Shown: positions 9,053-19,105 of the stretch, in pieces | How the letters are laid out: every line of letters starts with the position of its first letter | How positions within the stretch are numbered: the stretch's first letter is position 1 | From: Desulfosporosinus lacus DSM 15449 | GTDB lineage: Bacteria > Bacillota > Desulfitobacteriia > Desulfitobacteriales > Desulfitobacteriaceae | DNA: 64,000 nt | Direction: 5' to 3' | Assembly (NCBI RefSeq): GCF_900129935.1 | Contig: NZ_FQXJ01000008.1 | Coordinates: forward strand, 1 to 64,000 | Translations under genes and position numbers: made by a program | Notes under the pieces: generated by a model | What the model was told of the DNA's origin: nothing | The model's database searches: none | What the model saw: only the letters and a program-made list of their open reading frames with translations

Positions 9053-10785
9053 AGAGCACAACCTGGCTAATTCATTTGATATTACCTTATTGGCGGCGAA
9101 TCCTGCTTGCTTTAATATTGAGTGCCCTGACAATTACGAGTCATATTGGCTTAATGGCAACGTCTGCCTATCTTTTAGCCCGTGCTGCTCTTCATCCGCC
9201 AGTTCTTGATTTAATGGTAACCATTGTCGGTGTTCGTTTCTTTGGGCTCTCCCGCGCGGTCTTTCGCTATTTAGAACGTTATGTTTCTCATGATGTGACA
9301 TTCCGAGTGTTAAGCCGAATACGAGTGAAGTTTTATCAAGGACTAGAACCATTGGCTCCGGCCCTATTGTTAAATTTTCGCAGTGCAGACCTTCTTAGAC
9401 GGATTGTTGCAGATGTTGAAACTCAACAAAATCTATTTCTAAAGGTTTTGTCACCGCCTATTGTAGCCGTACTGGTTCTCTGTGGATATGGTTTTTTTCT
9501 CGCTCGTTATGATATGAGGTTTACCGTTATTTTGGCGGCTAGTTTTCTTATGGCAGGGCTTGTGATTCCATGGCTAATTAAAAGTCTGAGTAAAAAGGCA
9601 GGGCATCACTTAGTTACGTTAAGAGCAGAGTTGAATTCGCAGGTTGGCGACAGCCTTTTAGGAATTACTGAATTAGCAGCTTACGGTCAAGTCCAATCGC
9701 ACTTAGAGAAAATTCGAAATACTAACCAGAAATTGACCAATCATCAACGACGAGTCGCTTGGCTGTCAGCCTTTTCCTTAGCTTTAACAGGGATGCTCGC
9801 TAATCTTAGCATGTGGATGATCCTCGTTCTGGGAATAATCCTCGTAGAAAAAGGAAAATTGAGTGGGGTTAACCTAGGAATGTTAGCCCTTGGAACTTTG
9901 AGCAGCTTTGAAGCGCTCTTTCCCTTAGCGCTTGTTCCCCATCATTTGGAACAAAACCGTGCTGCGGCGGACCGCTTGCTTGAGTTGATTGAGGCTGAAC
10001 CTGCCATTAAAGATCATGAAGCAGTGTTTGCTAAACCTCAAGAAATGAGTCTCACCTTCCATGAGGTAAGTTTTAAGTATGGGGAAAGAGAACCTTGGGC
10101 TTTGAAGCAATTATCATTGCAAATTGCCGAGAAGGGCAAAGTAGCAATTGTTGGAGCGAGCGGGGCAGGTAAGACTAGTATAGTAAATCTTCTCCTGCGT
10201 TTTTGGGAATACAATGAGGGTCGCATCGAATTGGGAGGGCATTCTCTTCAGCAGTATACCCAAGAAGAGGTTCGAGATTTTGTAGGGGTTGTGACGCAAC
10301 GAACCCACATCTTCAATGCAACAATTCGGGAAAATCTTCTTTTAGCAAAACCTGGGGCAAGTGAAGAGGAACTAATCCTAGCATCACAGAGAGCGAAGCT
10401 TCATGATTTTGTCCGATCATTGCCTAAAGGATATGACAGCTTGGTCGGAGAAGGCGGTTTTAAACTTTCTGGGGGACAGAGGCAGCGGTTAGCAATCGCC
10501 CGAGTCTTACTAAAAAACGCTCCGATTTTAATCCTGGATGAAGCTATGGAAGGCCTTGATCCGATTACAGAACGCGATGTTTTGGAGGAGGTGTACAAAC
10601 TTATGGACGGACGTACCACTCTAGTAATAACACATCACATATCTGGGTTAGAGAGAATGGATGAGATCCTGGTTCTTGACCAAGGTCAAGTTGTCGAGCG
10701 TGGTAGACACTGTGAGCTTCTTCAAAAGAAAGGCTATTATCGTAAGCTGTGGGATAGAAGAGAAGTAACACCGTCAAATATATAG
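9049..10785 (+). CDS. cydC: CydC, second ABC exporter subunit for bd oxidase assembly
   Basis: Partner of CydD. Residues ~1-320 are the membrane domain, including the CydC-typical HIGLMATSAYLLARAA in helix 1-2. The ATPase domain has GASGAGKTS, LSGGQRQR and ILILDEAMEGLDPITE. At 578 aa it fits the family. ATG sits inside the cydD stop overlap (ATGA), so translation is coupled. Together with cydAB upstream it makes a complete bd oxidase module. Confidence 0.95.
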   Translation: MKSTTWLIHLILPYWRRILLALILSALTITSHIGLMATSAYLLARAALHPPVLDLMVTIVGVRFFGLSRAVFRYLERYVSHDVTFRVLSRIRVKFYQGLEPLAPALLLNFRSADLLRRIVADVETQQNLFLKVLSPPIVAVLVLCGYGFFLARYDMRFTVILAASFLMAGLVIPWLIKSLSKKAGHHLVTLRAELNSQVGDSLLGITELAAYGQVQSHLEKIRNTNQKLTNHQRRVAWLSAFSLALTGMLANLSMWMILVLGIILVEKGKLSGVNLGMLALGTLSSFEALFPLALVPHHLEQNRAAADRLLELIEAEPAIKDHEAVFAKPQEMSLTFHEVSFKYGEREPWALKQLSLQIAEKGKVAIVGASGAGKTSIVNLLLRFWEYNEGRIELGGHSLQQYTQEEVRDFVGVVTQRTHIFNATIRENLLLAKPGASEEELILASQRAKLHDFVRSLPKGYDSLVGEGGFKLSGGQRQRLAIARVLLKNAPILILDEAMEGLDPITERDVLEEVYKLMDGRTTLVITHHISGLERMDEILVLDQGQVVERGRHCELLQKKGYYRKLWDRREVTPSNI

Positions 10786-10810
10786 TATAGTATAGAACAA
10801 ATGAGACAGA

Positions 10811-10856
10811 AGTTGCTGTAAATCTCCTTTAGTAAGGGTATCTACAGCAACTTTTT
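10811..10856 (+). terminator. Terminator after cydC
   Basis: AGTTGCTGTA and TACAGCAACT pair around a 22-nt loop and are followed by TTTT. It may also serve rmuC, which converges from the other strand. Confidence 0.8.
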
Positions 10857-10872
10857 CACTCTAAAGAATAAG

Positions 10873-12198
10873 TTACTCTTCGTGCTCTGTCCCATTGTCC
10901 AGCATTAATTCTGCTTCAGTGGCAGGAAGAGTCTGGACATCCTTAAGCTTGCGAGCAATTGTACGGCTCTTTCTGGTTGCAGTATCAATGGTATTGCTGG
11001 CTTCCTGAAGTTTCTTCTGAGTTTTTTCCAGGATCTCAACAAATTTCCCGAATTCAGTTTTAACGGCGCTAAGTAAATTCCAAACTTCACTGGAACGTTT
11101 CTCAATAGCCAACGTCTTGAAACCCATTTGCAGGCTATTGAGGAGGGCTGCCAGTGTGGTTGGTCCTGTTATGATAACCCTATACTCTCGTTGGAGAAGT
11201 TCACAAAGACCAGGCCGACGCAGTACTTCAGCATATAACCCTTCAACAGGTAAGAAGAGAATGCCAAAATCGGTGGTGTTGGGCGGATCGATGTATTTAT
11301 CTCTGATCGTTTTCCCCTCTAGCTTAATACGGTTTTCAAGAGATTTGCCGAGCTCTTCGATGCGCGGTAGATTGGCTTGATCTTGTGCTTCGATTAACCG
11401 TTCGTAATCCTCAATAGGAAATTTGGCATCGATAGGAAGCCAAATAATATTGTCCTGTCCGTCTCGGGCAGGCAGCTTAATTGCAAATTCTACTCGATCG
11501 TTACTCCCAACTTTAGTAGTTATATTGGAGGCATATTGTTCCGGAGTAAGGATCTGCTCCAACAAATTGCCCAGCTGTATTTCCCCCCAAATCCCTCGTG
11601 TTTTAACATTGGTCAAGACTTTTTTCAAGTCACCAACGCCAGAAGCCAGGGTCTGCATTTCTCCAAGTCCTTTGTGTACTGCTTCTAATCGCTCACTGAC
11701 TAATTTGAAGGATTCCCCTAAGCGTTGCTCAAGGGTGGCGCTGAGTTTTTCATCCACGGTTGCGCGCATCTGGTCTAATCTTTGGCCATTATCTTGCTGG
11801 AGTAGGAGAAGACGTTCTTCCACGGTTTTGCGCATTTGTTCTAATTTAAGATCATTAGTTTTCGTAAGCGAGCCTAATTGAGTGGCGAAAATATCTAATT
11901 GGTTGCGTTGAAGGTTAGCGATTTCCGCCATACGGGCCAGTACGGAATCATTAAACGAACGGACGGATTGATTTAATTCCTCGCGGACCTGTCTTGCGTT
12001 ATTATTAGATTCTTCACGATTCTTGGATATTTCTCCATTGACAAGTCGTTCGTTACGTTCGAGATTTTTCTCTAGAGAATTAAATTGATTCTCGAGTTTT
12101 CCATAGGGATTCCGTGTCGAACGGATAATTAAGATTATAAGTAAAATAATGGTGATGAGGACAAGGATGATTAATCCTATCAGTAACTGTTCTGGCAT
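10873..12198 (-). CDS. rmuC: DNA recombination protein RmuC
   Basis: RmuC-family proteins limit DNA inversions and carry a PD-(D/E)XK-like nuclease fold. An N-terminal membrane helix (LLIGLIILVLITIILLIILIIR) is followed by a long coiled coil (about residues 35-190) rich in Gln, Glu and Arg. The conserved core follows: TRGIWGEIQLGNLLEQILTPEQYA, LPIDAKFPIEDYERL and FGILFLPVEGLYAEVLRR. At 441 aa it is typical. Start context GGAGGCCGCT ATG is good. It stands alone between cydC and the c-di-GMP sensor. Confidence 0.95.
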   Translation of the reverse strand: MPEQLLIGLIILVLITIILLIILIIRSTRNPYGKLENQFNSLEKNLERNERLVNGEISKNREESNNNARQVREELNQSVRSFNDSVLARMAEIANLQRNQLDIFATQLGSLTKTNDLKLEQMRKTVEERLLLLQQDNGQRLDQMRATVDEKLSATLEQRLGESFKLVSERLEAVHKGLGEMQTLASGVGDLKKVLTNVKTRGIWGEIQLGNLLEQILTPEQYASNITTKVGSNDRVEFAIKLPARDGQDNIIWLPIDAKFPIEDYERLIEAQDQANLPRIEELGKSLENRIKLEGKTIRDKYIDPPNTTDFGILFLPVEGLYAEVLRRPGLCELLQREYRVIITGPTTLAALLNSLQMGFKTLAIEKRSSEVWNLLSAVKTEFGKFVEILEKTQKKLQEASNTIDTATRKSRTIARKLKDVQTLPATEAELMLDNGTEHEE

Positions 12199-12496
12199 AG
12201 CGGCCTCCTGTTGTTATGTATTGTATTTCGCTTAATACTTTATCATAACTGGGAGACAAACTGGTGTTTTTCAATAGATATTAGCTTGATAAAATAAAGG
12301 TTCTTTGAATTAGGATCTATTTCCAATTTTGAGGAAATAGATCGAAGTTTGTATAAATAAACAAGAATATAAATTATATTGTAGACAAAAGTATTTTTTT
12401 GCAGGATAATATAAATTATAGCTAGAACTAATTAGTTAAGTTTGAAGAAATAGATTACCTTAATATATTTCTTGCTGGATAATTATGGGGGTAAGA

Positions 12497-15133
12497 ATGA
12501 AAAATTTAAAGATAAATGTCACTCGTCTTATTATTGCGGCTTTGATCTTTGGCTTAGGCGGCTTATCCTTTTTAATTTACATCAGAACAAGAGATGTTCT
12601 AAATACTAATTTAGAAACCCAAATATCTTCGCTGACTCTATCTTCTAGTGCAGAAGTTGGCCTGTGGTTATTTGCTCACAAAAAGGAATTGGAAGTTATG
12701 GCGAATACCCCACTTATTAAAAGTGGGGACAGAGAAGTTATTATTTCCTATATAAACAAAGAAAAAGAGCGTACTAAAGACTATGAACAATTTTTTGTTG
12801 CGAACAGTATTGGAGAAGCTTTTTCGGATGAAAATCAGAGTGTAAGTGCTGCTGACCGAGATTATTTTAAGAAGGTCATGTCAACTGGTCAGTCAATAAT
12901 ATCCGATCCCATGATTTCCAGGGGAAGCAACAACCCGATTATTGTAATCGCTGCTCCAATTATCAAAGATAATAAGGTGATTGGTCTGGTAGGTGGAAAT
13001 ATTAGGCTGATGGATCTTAACAGAATTGTTACGTCAAAAATTGTCGGAGAGATAGGCAACGCCCATTTAGTTCAGCAAGACGGATTAATAATTACTCATC
13101 CAAATCCTAAATTAATGCTGACCTACAATCCACTTAATGATAACGATGCAGCACCGGACTTAAAAATAGCAGTTCGAAAAATGACTCAAGGGGAAACGGG
13201 ATTCACCAGATTTTCCGTTAATAATGAAGCTCAATATTTAGCTTATGTCCCTGTGCCCGGTGTCCAATGGTCTATGGGGGTAACGGTTCCGGCAACTTAT
13301 GTTACCAATCAACTTCGTTACCTGCCGATCAGTTTTATTGCAGTAACTGTATTTTTTGGTTTCATTTTAGCATTTTTCTTAAATCGTTGGTTGGTCAAGC
13401 CCCTAACTGAGCTAGAAAAGTATTCTACAGAACTTAATGCCAATTTGTACAAAAAAGCGGATTATTATCAACTTAACAGCCCGGTAATTGAAGTAAAATC
13501 TTTAGAAACTAACTTTCGGAAGATGGTTGTTGCTCTTCAAGAAACATTTGAAGAAATAGAAAATTCGAAGTCCAACCTAAAGAACGAAATTAAAGAAAAA
13601 ACTATGATTCAAGAAGATTTAAAGAAAAGTTATGAAGAACTTTGGGCATCGGAGGAAGAACTGAGGTGCAATTTCGAAAAACTTCAATCAAAGGAAAAAT
13701 CGTTGATAGAATCGGAACGTCGATTTCGTTCCTTACTTGAAAACGTTAAACTTGTTACCGGTATTTTAGATAAAAGTGGCCGTTTGATTTTTGTTAACGA
13801 TTTTGCCTTAGGGTTAATGGGGTATGAGAAAGAAGAGGTCATCGGACAAAGTTTTATTAATATTTTTATTCCTGATGCGCTAAGAGGTAATGCGATCAGG
13901 TGGTTTAAAGAGTGCTTAAATAACAAACTAATTACTGTCAAAGATTATGAACCGATACAAACTAAAAACGGAGAAATACGATATGTTGCTTGGAATCATA
14001 CCCTCCTATATGATTCTGAGGGGAATGTCACGGGTGTTGCCAGTATTGGAAAAGATATTACAGAGTTTAAGATATTTCAAGAGAAGCTCGAACATATGAG
14101 CTTTCATGACTCTTTAACCGACCTGTATAATCGAACTTATTTTGAAGAAAAAATGCGTCTTCTCGAAAGAGGAGACAGTACCCCGGTTGGGATAATTGTT
14201 TGTGATGTTAATGGGCTAAAACTAGTCAATGATTCCCTTGGACATTGTGCTGGCGATAAACTCCTTAGACTCACAGCCAGCCTTATCAAAAAGAGTTTTA
14301 GAGAAGAAGACCTTATATTTAGAATTGGCGGAGATGAGTTTGCCATAATCTTACCTAAAAGCGAATTACTTGTGGTCGAACATGCCTGTAATAGAATTCG
14401 AAAATCAGTCGAAAGGTATAATTTAGAAAACGAGGAATTTCCTCTAAGCTTGTCTATGGGTTTTGCGGTGAGTGAAAAAACGAATGTCAATCTTGACGAG
14501 GTGTTTAAAGAAGCGGACGATGGCATGTACCGCCAAAAACTGCATCGCAGCAAGAGTGCCCGCAGTGCAATAGTATATGCGATGATGAAAGCGCTTGAGG
14601 CTAGAGATTTTATCACGGAAGGACATGCAGATCGTTTGCAAAATCTTGTGGTTTCACTGGGAGGAGCAATGTCTTTATCCCAACGAACTCTCGCAGATTT
14701 ACGCCTCTTGGCAAAATTCCATGACATCGGGAAAGTAGGTATTCCTGATCGCATTCTTTTCAAGCCAGGACGTCTGACTGAGGAGGAGTTCAAGGAAATG
14801 CAACGGCATAGTGATATCGGACATCGAATTGCGCAATCGGCTCCCGACCTGTTGCCCATCGCTGACTTCATATTGAGACATCACGAATGGTGGAATGGTC
14901 AGGGTTATCCTTTGGGGCTCAAAGAAGAGGAGATTCCCTTAGAGTGTCGTATTTTGGCAATAGCAGATGCTTATGATGCTATGACAAACAATCGCCCTTA
15001 TCGGAAAGCTATGACCCAAAAGCAAGCTTTTCAAGAATTAAACGACAAAAAGGGAATTCAGTTTGATCCCACTCTTGTACCAATATTTATTCGAGTTATT
15101 ATGGGAACTAATTATCATCTGTACGGAACATGA
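12497..15133 (+). CDS. Membrane sensor with dCache, PAS, GGDEF and HD-GYP domains
   Basis: A c-di-GMP signalling protein with both synthesis and breakdown modules. Order: helix 1 (~8-27), extracellular dCache-like sensor (~30-270), helix 2 (~280-300), HAMP-like linker and coiled coil (~300-405), PAS (~405-530), GGDEF, HD-GYP. GGDEF is intact at 611-615, with an inhibitory RxxD (602-605) five residues before it. The HD pair is 742-743 in HDIGKVGIPDRIL; GYP is 803-805 after HHEWWNGQ. Both modules look active. ATG 12497 follows GGGGGT; ATG 12485, four codons upstream, is possible. The 298 bp upstream are AT-rich with an ATCTATTTCC/GGAAATAGAT hairpin at 12315-12342 and no gene. Confidence 0.93.
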   Translation: MKNLKINVTRLIIAALIFGLGGLSFLIYIRTRDVLNTNLETQISSLTLSSSAEVGLWLFAHKKELEVMANTPLIKSGDREVIISYINKEKERTKDYEQFFVANSIGEAFSDENQSVSAADRDYFKKVMSTGQSIISDPMISRGSNNPIIVIAAPIIKDNKVIGLVGGNIRLMDLNRIVTSKIVGEIGNAHLVQQDGLIITHPNPKLMLTYNPLNDNDAAPDLKIAVRKMTQGETGFTRFSVNNEAQYLAYVPVPGVQWSMGVTVPATYVTNQLRYLPISFIAVTVFFGFILAFFLNRWLVKPLTELEKYSTELNANLYKKADYYQLNSPVIEVKSLETNFRKMVVALQETFEEIENSKSNLKNEIKEKTMIQEDLKKSYEELWASEEELRCNFEKLQSKEKSLIESERRFRSLLENVKLVTGILDKSGRLIFVNDFALGLMGYEKEEVIGQSFINIFIPDALRGNAIRWFKECLNNKLITVKDYEPIQTKNGEIRYVAWNHTLLYDSEGNVTGVASIGKDITEFKIFQEKLEHMSFHDSLTDLYNRTYFEEKMRLLERGDSTPVGIIVCDVNGLKLVNDSLGHCAGDKLLRLTASLIKKSFREEDLIFRIGGDEFAIILPKSELLVVEHACNRIRKSVERYNLENEEFPLSLSMGFAVSEKTNVNLDEVFKEADDGMYRQKLHRSKSARSAIVYAMMKALEARDFITEGHADRLQNLVVSLGGAMSLSQRTLADLRLLAKFHDIGKVGIPDRILFKPGRLTEEEFKEMQRHSDIGHRIAQSAPDLLPIADFILRHHEWWNGQGYPLGLKEEEIPLECRILAIADAYDAMTNNRPYRKAMTQKQAFQELNDKKGIQFDPTLVPIFIRVIMGTNYHLYGT

Positions 15134-15204
15134 ACGTTAACTAAAAAATAGGGTCTGACCATTGACTTTATACTTCTTCCATGTTAGTTTTATATCAAAT
15201 AAAT

Positions 15205-15310
15205 TATGTTATGGGCAGGGGAGCTGGAAAGGCCGGCTGAGATTTAGACCCTAAAAAGTCTAAGACCCTTTTAACCTGATCTGGATAATGCCAGCGTAGG
15301 TAAGCAGTTT
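15205..15310 (+). promoter_or_regulatory. TPP riboswitch (THI element)
   Basis: The conserved parts are in order: GGGGAGC (15218-15224), GGCTGAGA (15235-15242), GACCC, then ACCTGATCTGGATAATGCCA and GCGTAGG ending near 15300. It senses thiamin pyrophosphate and shuts off the thiD-cytX-thiM-thiE operon. A terminator follows at once, so control is at transcription. Confidence 0.96.
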
Positions 15311-15327
15311 ACTCTTTTGTGAAAATG

Positions 15328-15369
15328 AAAGAGCACAAATCTTATTCTGGAGATTTGTGCTCTTTTTTT
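15328..15369 (+). terminator. Expression-platform terminator of the TPP riboswitch
   Basis: AAAGAGCACAAATCT and AGATTTGTGCTCTTT pair over 15 bp with an 8-nt loop, then a T-run. It lies 120 nt before thiD. Confidence 0.93.
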
Positions 15370-15427
15370 GTACTGCCAGAAAGAATACCCTAATAAGGGG
15401 TACCGAACCGTCACCATCGCCTGAATG

Positions 15428-15448
15428 CTTGGCGTTAGCCAAGTTTTC
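15428..15448 (-). repeat. Dispersed hairpin repeat, copy 1
   Basis: Read on the minus strand this 21-nt segment is GAAAAC followed by CTTGGC-TAAC-GCCAAG. The copy at 46595-46615 (plus strand) differs at one base. On the plus strand here the hairpin is followed by TTTTCT, so it may also weakly terminate. It lies in the thiD leader between the riboswitch terminator and the start codon, next to a second hairpin (TACCCT/AGGGGTA at about 15387). Confidence 0.6.
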
Positions 15449-15488
15449 TATATCAAAGAGATTTATAACGAAATGCAGGAGGTATGAT

Positions 15489-16289
15489 ATGAAAAAGGTA
15501 CTTACCGTAGCCGGTTCAGATTGCAGTGGAGGAGCGGGGATTCAAGCCGATCTTAAAACCTTCTCTGCCCATGGGGTATTTGGAATGAGCGTAATAACGG
15601 CAGTTACAGCTCAAAATACCCAAGGAGTGTTTGCTGTACAAGATATCACCAGAGACGTTATCGGGAAACAAATAGAGGCGATTTTTGACGATATTGAAGT
15701 CGACGGAGTGAAAATTGGTATGGTTTCCCAAGTTCAGACGATCGAAGTTATCGCAGAACAGTTGAGTAACTATGCACCTCAGATCATTGTTCTAGACCCG
15801 GTTATGGTGTCTAAAAGCGGTTACCACTTGTTAAATCCAGAGGCGGAAGCAACTTTGATTAAGGAATTGTTGCCAATGGCGATGATCGTTACCCCTAATA
15901 TTCCAGAGGCTGAGGTTATGACAAATAGTTCCATCCAAACGCTTAAACAAATGGAAGAGGCTGCCAAGGCTATATATCAGATGGGGGCTAAGAATGTACT
16001 GCTCAAAGGGGGGCATTTAGAGGAAGATTCTATCGATATTCTTTTTGACGGTCAGGAGTTTAGTTATTTTTCCTCATCTAGAATTGCAACTAAGAATACG
16101 CATGGAACGGGATGTACACTTTCGTCTGCCATCACCGCAAACCTGGCTTTGGGGTACACCCTTAATAAAGCTGTTTCACTGGCTAAGGAGTATATCACAA
16201 TTGCTATTCAGAATTCTTTATCAATTGGAAAAGGTGTAGGCCCGACGCATCACTTTTATACACTTTACAAAAAGGCAGGATTAATTTAG
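15489..16289 (+). CDS. thiD: Hydroxymethylpyrimidine (phosphate) kinase ThiD
   Basis: Phosphorylates HMP and HMP-P in thiamin synthesis and salvage. It starts MKKVLTVAGSDCSGGAGIQADLKTF, the invariant ThiD opening, and carries DPVMVSKSGY and NTHGTGCTLSSAITA, the ribokinase-fold anion-hole and catalytic loop. AGGAGG at 15478-15483 sets ATG 15489; the frame is open further upstream into the terminator but that part is not coding. 266 aa, family length. Its stop shares a base with the cytX GTG. Confidence 0.96.
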   Translation: MKKVLTVAGSDCSGGAGIQADLKTFSAHGVFGMSVITAVTAQNTQGVFAVQDITRDVIGKQIEAIFDDIEVDGVKIGMVSQVQTIEVIAEQLSNYAPQIIVLDPVMVSKSGYHLLNPEAEATLIKELLPMAMIVTPNIPEAEVMTNSSIQTLKQMEEAAKAIYQMGAKNVLLKGGHLEEDSIDILFDGQEFSYFSSSRIATKNTHGTGCTLSSAITANLALGYTLNKAVSLAKEYITIAIQNSLSIGKGVGPTHHFYTLYKKAGLI

Positions 16290-17515
16290 TGAATTCAACA
16301 AAAAATAATTTGAGTATGTTTAATTTTGCCACTCTCTGGTTTGGCGCTTCTATTTCGGTTGCAGAAATATTAACTGGTGGTATGTTAGCCTCCTTGGGAT
16401 TTAAAATGGGGGTTTTGGCTATTATTCTTGGACACTTGGCTGGAACAACTATTTTAGTACTGGGAGGAATCATCGGGACGGAGGAGAGAATTCCTGCTCT
16501 AGTGTCAACTCGTATTTCCTTTGGACAATACGGTTCGTACCTCTTCTCCATTTTGAATGTTTTGCAGCTGCTGGGGTGGACAGCTGTGATGATAATTGTT
16601 GGAGCTCGGTCCGTAAACCATATCACTAAAACTTTATGGACTTTTGACAATCTAACAGTTTGGAGCCTATTGATTGGTATCTTAATAATGTTTTGGTTAT
16701 GGCTTGGTAAGGATAGCGGCTGGAAGAAGGCAAACAACATTGCCGTTGTACTGTTGTTCTTTTTGACTATTATTTTGAGTATTATCATTTTTGGCAATCA
16801 TGAGCTGTTTACTCGGGAGGGTACAGGAGGTATTTCCTTTGGGAATGCGATAGAATTTGCAGTGGTTATGCCGTTATCATGGTTGCCGCTGATCTCGGAC
16901 TATACACGATTTGCTAAGACAAAGCGAGGCAGTGCATGGGGCAGCTGGCTTGGATATTTCATTGGCAGCAGCTGGATGTATATTATTGGCCTAGGAGCAG
17001 CGATCATTGCATCAGATGCTGATCCGTCCGCTATGCTATTAGCTGCTAATCTTGGAATTGTCGCCTTGGGAATTATCGTCCTGGCAACGGTAACAACTAC
17101 CTTTCTAGATGCTTATTCGGCGGGGGTCTCATTTTTAAATATATTTCCTAAATTAAAAGAAAAAACGGTTGTCCTAGTTATGACTGGTATAGGAACAGGA
17201 CTTGCAATCGTTGTGAATATTGAGCAATATGAAGTTTTCCTCTATGCCATTGGATCAGTTTTTGCGCCTTTGTTTGCCATCCTGTTAACGGATTACTTCC
17301 TATTAAAAAGAAAGAAAATCCATCCAGAGCTTTTAGTTAATTGGGGTACGCTTCTTCTCTGTGCATTGGGTACAGCATTATACTATCAGTTTATAAAGTT
17401 TGATTTTGTGATGGGTTCCACGATTCCTGTGATGCTGATAATTAGCATCTTACATTCTATAACATGGAGGTTAATAGGCAAATGGAAATACGTGAAAAAA
17501 TCTGTACAGGCTTAA
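16289..17515 (+). CDS. cytX: Hydroxymethylpyrimidine transporter CytX
   Basis: A cytosine-permease-family (NCS1) transporter thought to import HMP. About 12 membrane segments over 408 aa. The family stretches NFATLWFGASISVAEILTGG (first helix) and PLSWLPLISDYTRFAK (mid-protein) are present. The start is GTG overlapping the thiD stop. The riboswitch, thiD and thiM/thiE around it make the HMP role likely rather than cytosine uptake. Confidence 0.9.
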   Translation: MNSTKNNLSMFNFATLWFGASISVAEILTGGMLASLGFKMGVLAIILGHLAGTTILVLGGIIGTEERIPALVSTRISFGQYGSYLFSILNVLQLLGWTAVMIIVGARSVNHITKTLWTFDNLTVWSLLIGILIMFWLWLGKDSGWKKANNIAVVLLFFLTIILSIIIFGNHELFTREGTGGISFGNAIEFAVVMPLSWLPLISDYTRFAKTKRGSAWGSWLGYFIGSSWMYIIGLGAAIIASDADPSAMLLAANLGIVALGIIVLATVTTTFLDAYSAGVSFLNIFPKLKEKTVVLVMTGIGTGLAIVVNIEQYEVFLYAIGSVFAPLFAILLTDYFLLKRKKIHPELLVNWGTLLLCALGTALYYQFIKFDFVMGSTIPVMLIISILHSITWRLIGKWKYVKKSVQA

Positions 17516-18294
17516 AACTAATTAAAGAAAAGAGTCCGTTGATTCACCATATAACTAATTATGTTACTGTCAATGATTGTGCTAATATAGTACTAGCTAT
17601 CGGAGGTTCCCCTGTAATGGCGGATGACTCGGCAGAAGTAACAGAAATGGTTGGCTTTGCTTCGGCTTTAGTTCTTAATATTGGCACTCTTAATACCAGA
17701 ACAATTGAAAGCATGCTGATAGCCGGGTTAAAGGCTAAGGAGTTAGGTGTCCCTGTAATTCTTGACCCTGTAGGTGTAGGAGCCACAAAATTAAGAACGG
17801 ATACCGCAGATAAACTTATTAGGGAACTAAAACCTGAAGTTATTCGGGGTAATATGTCTGAAATCAAAGTCCTGGCTGGCCTGGAAGCAGCCATAAAGGG
17901 AGTGGATTCTCTCGCAGATGAACATGGCAGTTCTGTGGTTGCTAAAAAGCTTGCCATTGAACTAGGTTCAATTATTGCCATTACCGGAAAAACAGATGTT
18001 GTTTCCGATGGAAGTCAAGTGTGTCTGATTGATAACGGACATCGAATTTTAGGGGATGTCACGGGCACAGGGTGTATGACGACCTCCCTTGTGGGTACTT
18101 TTTGTGGTGCGACTAAAGATTACTATACGGCTGCGGTGGCTGGAATAATAAGCATGGGTCTCGCGGGAGAGATTGCTCACGCTTCGTTGCGTCATGGAGA
18201 GGGAATAGGAACGTTTAGAGCCAGGTTATTCGATAGTATCTATAATCTCACTCCTGAAATTCTAGCTAAAGAAGGTAAGCTTAATTATGAGTAA
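17482..18294 (+). CDS. thiM: Hydroxyethylthiazole kinase ThiM
   Basis: Phosphorylates the thiazole alcohol THZ in thiamin salvage. Visible motifs: [31 protein letters not shown], the substrate-binding opening, [12 protein letters not shown] and [13 protein letters not shown] with the catalytic Cys. GGAGGT at 17466-17471 fits ATG 17482 rather than the in-frame ATG at 17464. The gene overlaps the cytX 3' end by 34 bp. Length 270 aa. Confidence 0.96.
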   Translation: MEIREKICTGLKLIKEKSPLIHHITNYVTVNDCANIVLAIGGSPVMADDSAEVTEMVGFASALVLNIGTLNTRTIESMLIAGLKAKELGVPVILDPVGVGATKLRTDTADKLIRELKPEVIRGNMSEIKVLAGLEAAIKGVDSLADEHGSSVVAKKLAIELGSIIAITGKTDVVSDGSQVCLIDNGHRILGDVTGTGCMTTSLVGTFCGATKDYYTAAVAGIISMGLAGEIAHASLRHGEGIGTFRARLFDSIYNLTPEILAKEGKLNYE

Positions 18295-18913
18295 AGTCAA
18301 GATTGACTATAGTCTTTATTTAGTAACAGATCGAAAACTTCTCGGAGAGCGGGATTTAGCTCCGAGCATTGAGCTAGCCATACAGGGCGGAGTTTCCTTG
18401 GTTCAGCTTCGGGAAAAATCAATTTCTACCAAAGAGTTTCTGAATTTAGCTTTGAGAGTGAAAGAGATAACATCTAAGTATGAAATTCCCCTGATTATTA
18501 ATGACCGTCTTGACATTGCCCTTGCAGTTGATGCCGAAGGATTACATGTCGGACAGGATGATCTGCCTATGCTAAAAGCGAGGGAACTTTTGGGTCCCGA
18601 TAAGATTATTGGAGTCTCTGCCAGAACCTTGGAGGAAGCGCTTCTTGCCGAAAAGCAAGGTGCTGACTATTTGGGAGTAGGGGCGGTCTTTAGAACATCG
18701 ACTAAGTCTGATGCTAAGGAAGTAAGTCTTGAGCAACTGGAATATATAAAGAAATCAGTCTCGATACCCGTTGTAGCAATAGGGGGAATCAATTATGGGA
18801 ACATACAACAAGTTAAGGCAACAGGTATCGATGGCATCTCAGTTGTATCGGCTATTTTAGTTCAAGAAGATATTTTTATGGCTGCAAAGCAATTAAAAGC
18901 AATTATTGGTTAA
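18287..18913 (+). CDS. thiE: Thiamin phosphate synthase ThiE
   Basis: Joins HMP-PP and thiazole phosphate to thiamin phosphate. TIM-barrel motifs: [50 protein letters not shown] and [11 protein letters not shown]. 208 aa. It overlaps thiM by 8 bp and closes the operon; a strong terminator follows. With HMP kinase, HMP importer and THZ kinase it forms a salvage set; de novo ThiC/ThiG are not in the window. Confidence 0.97.
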   Translation: MSKVKIDYSLYLVTDRKLLGERDLAPSIELAIQGGVSLVQLREKSISTKEFLNLALRVKEITSKYEIPLIINDRLDIALAVDAEGLHVGQDDLPMLKARELLGPDKIIGVSARTLEEALLAEKQGADYLGVGAVFRTSTKSDAKEVSLEQLEYIKKSVSIPVVAIGGINYGNIQQVKATGIDGISVVSAILVQEDIFMAAKQLKAIIG

Positions 18914-18991
18914 ATTAGCTACGGTAGATCTTCTAAAAAGGTATACCTATTCTAAAAACAGCAATACAATAATTTCTAACTGTTTATTAAT

Positions 18992-19029
18992 AAATAGAAC
19001 TATTCAGCTTGAGCTGAATAGTTCTATTT
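18992..19029 (+). terminator. Terminator after thiE
   Basis: AAATAGAACTATTCAGCT and its exact complement form an 18-bp stem with a 2-nt loop. The 3' arm ends in TTT. The symmetry allows action in both directions. Confidence 0.85.
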
Positions 19030-19105
19030 AGCTTGGTCTAGAAAAGCGAATAATAATTAGTATATAATGTTAAATTAGTGCAAAACAAACAAATGGAGGA
19101 GAAAA

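Noticed and set aside
11117-11881. Plus-strand ORFs of 87 and 152 aa inside rmuC
   Set aside because: Antisense to a clear rmuC frame; Ser/Arg-rich shadow translations.
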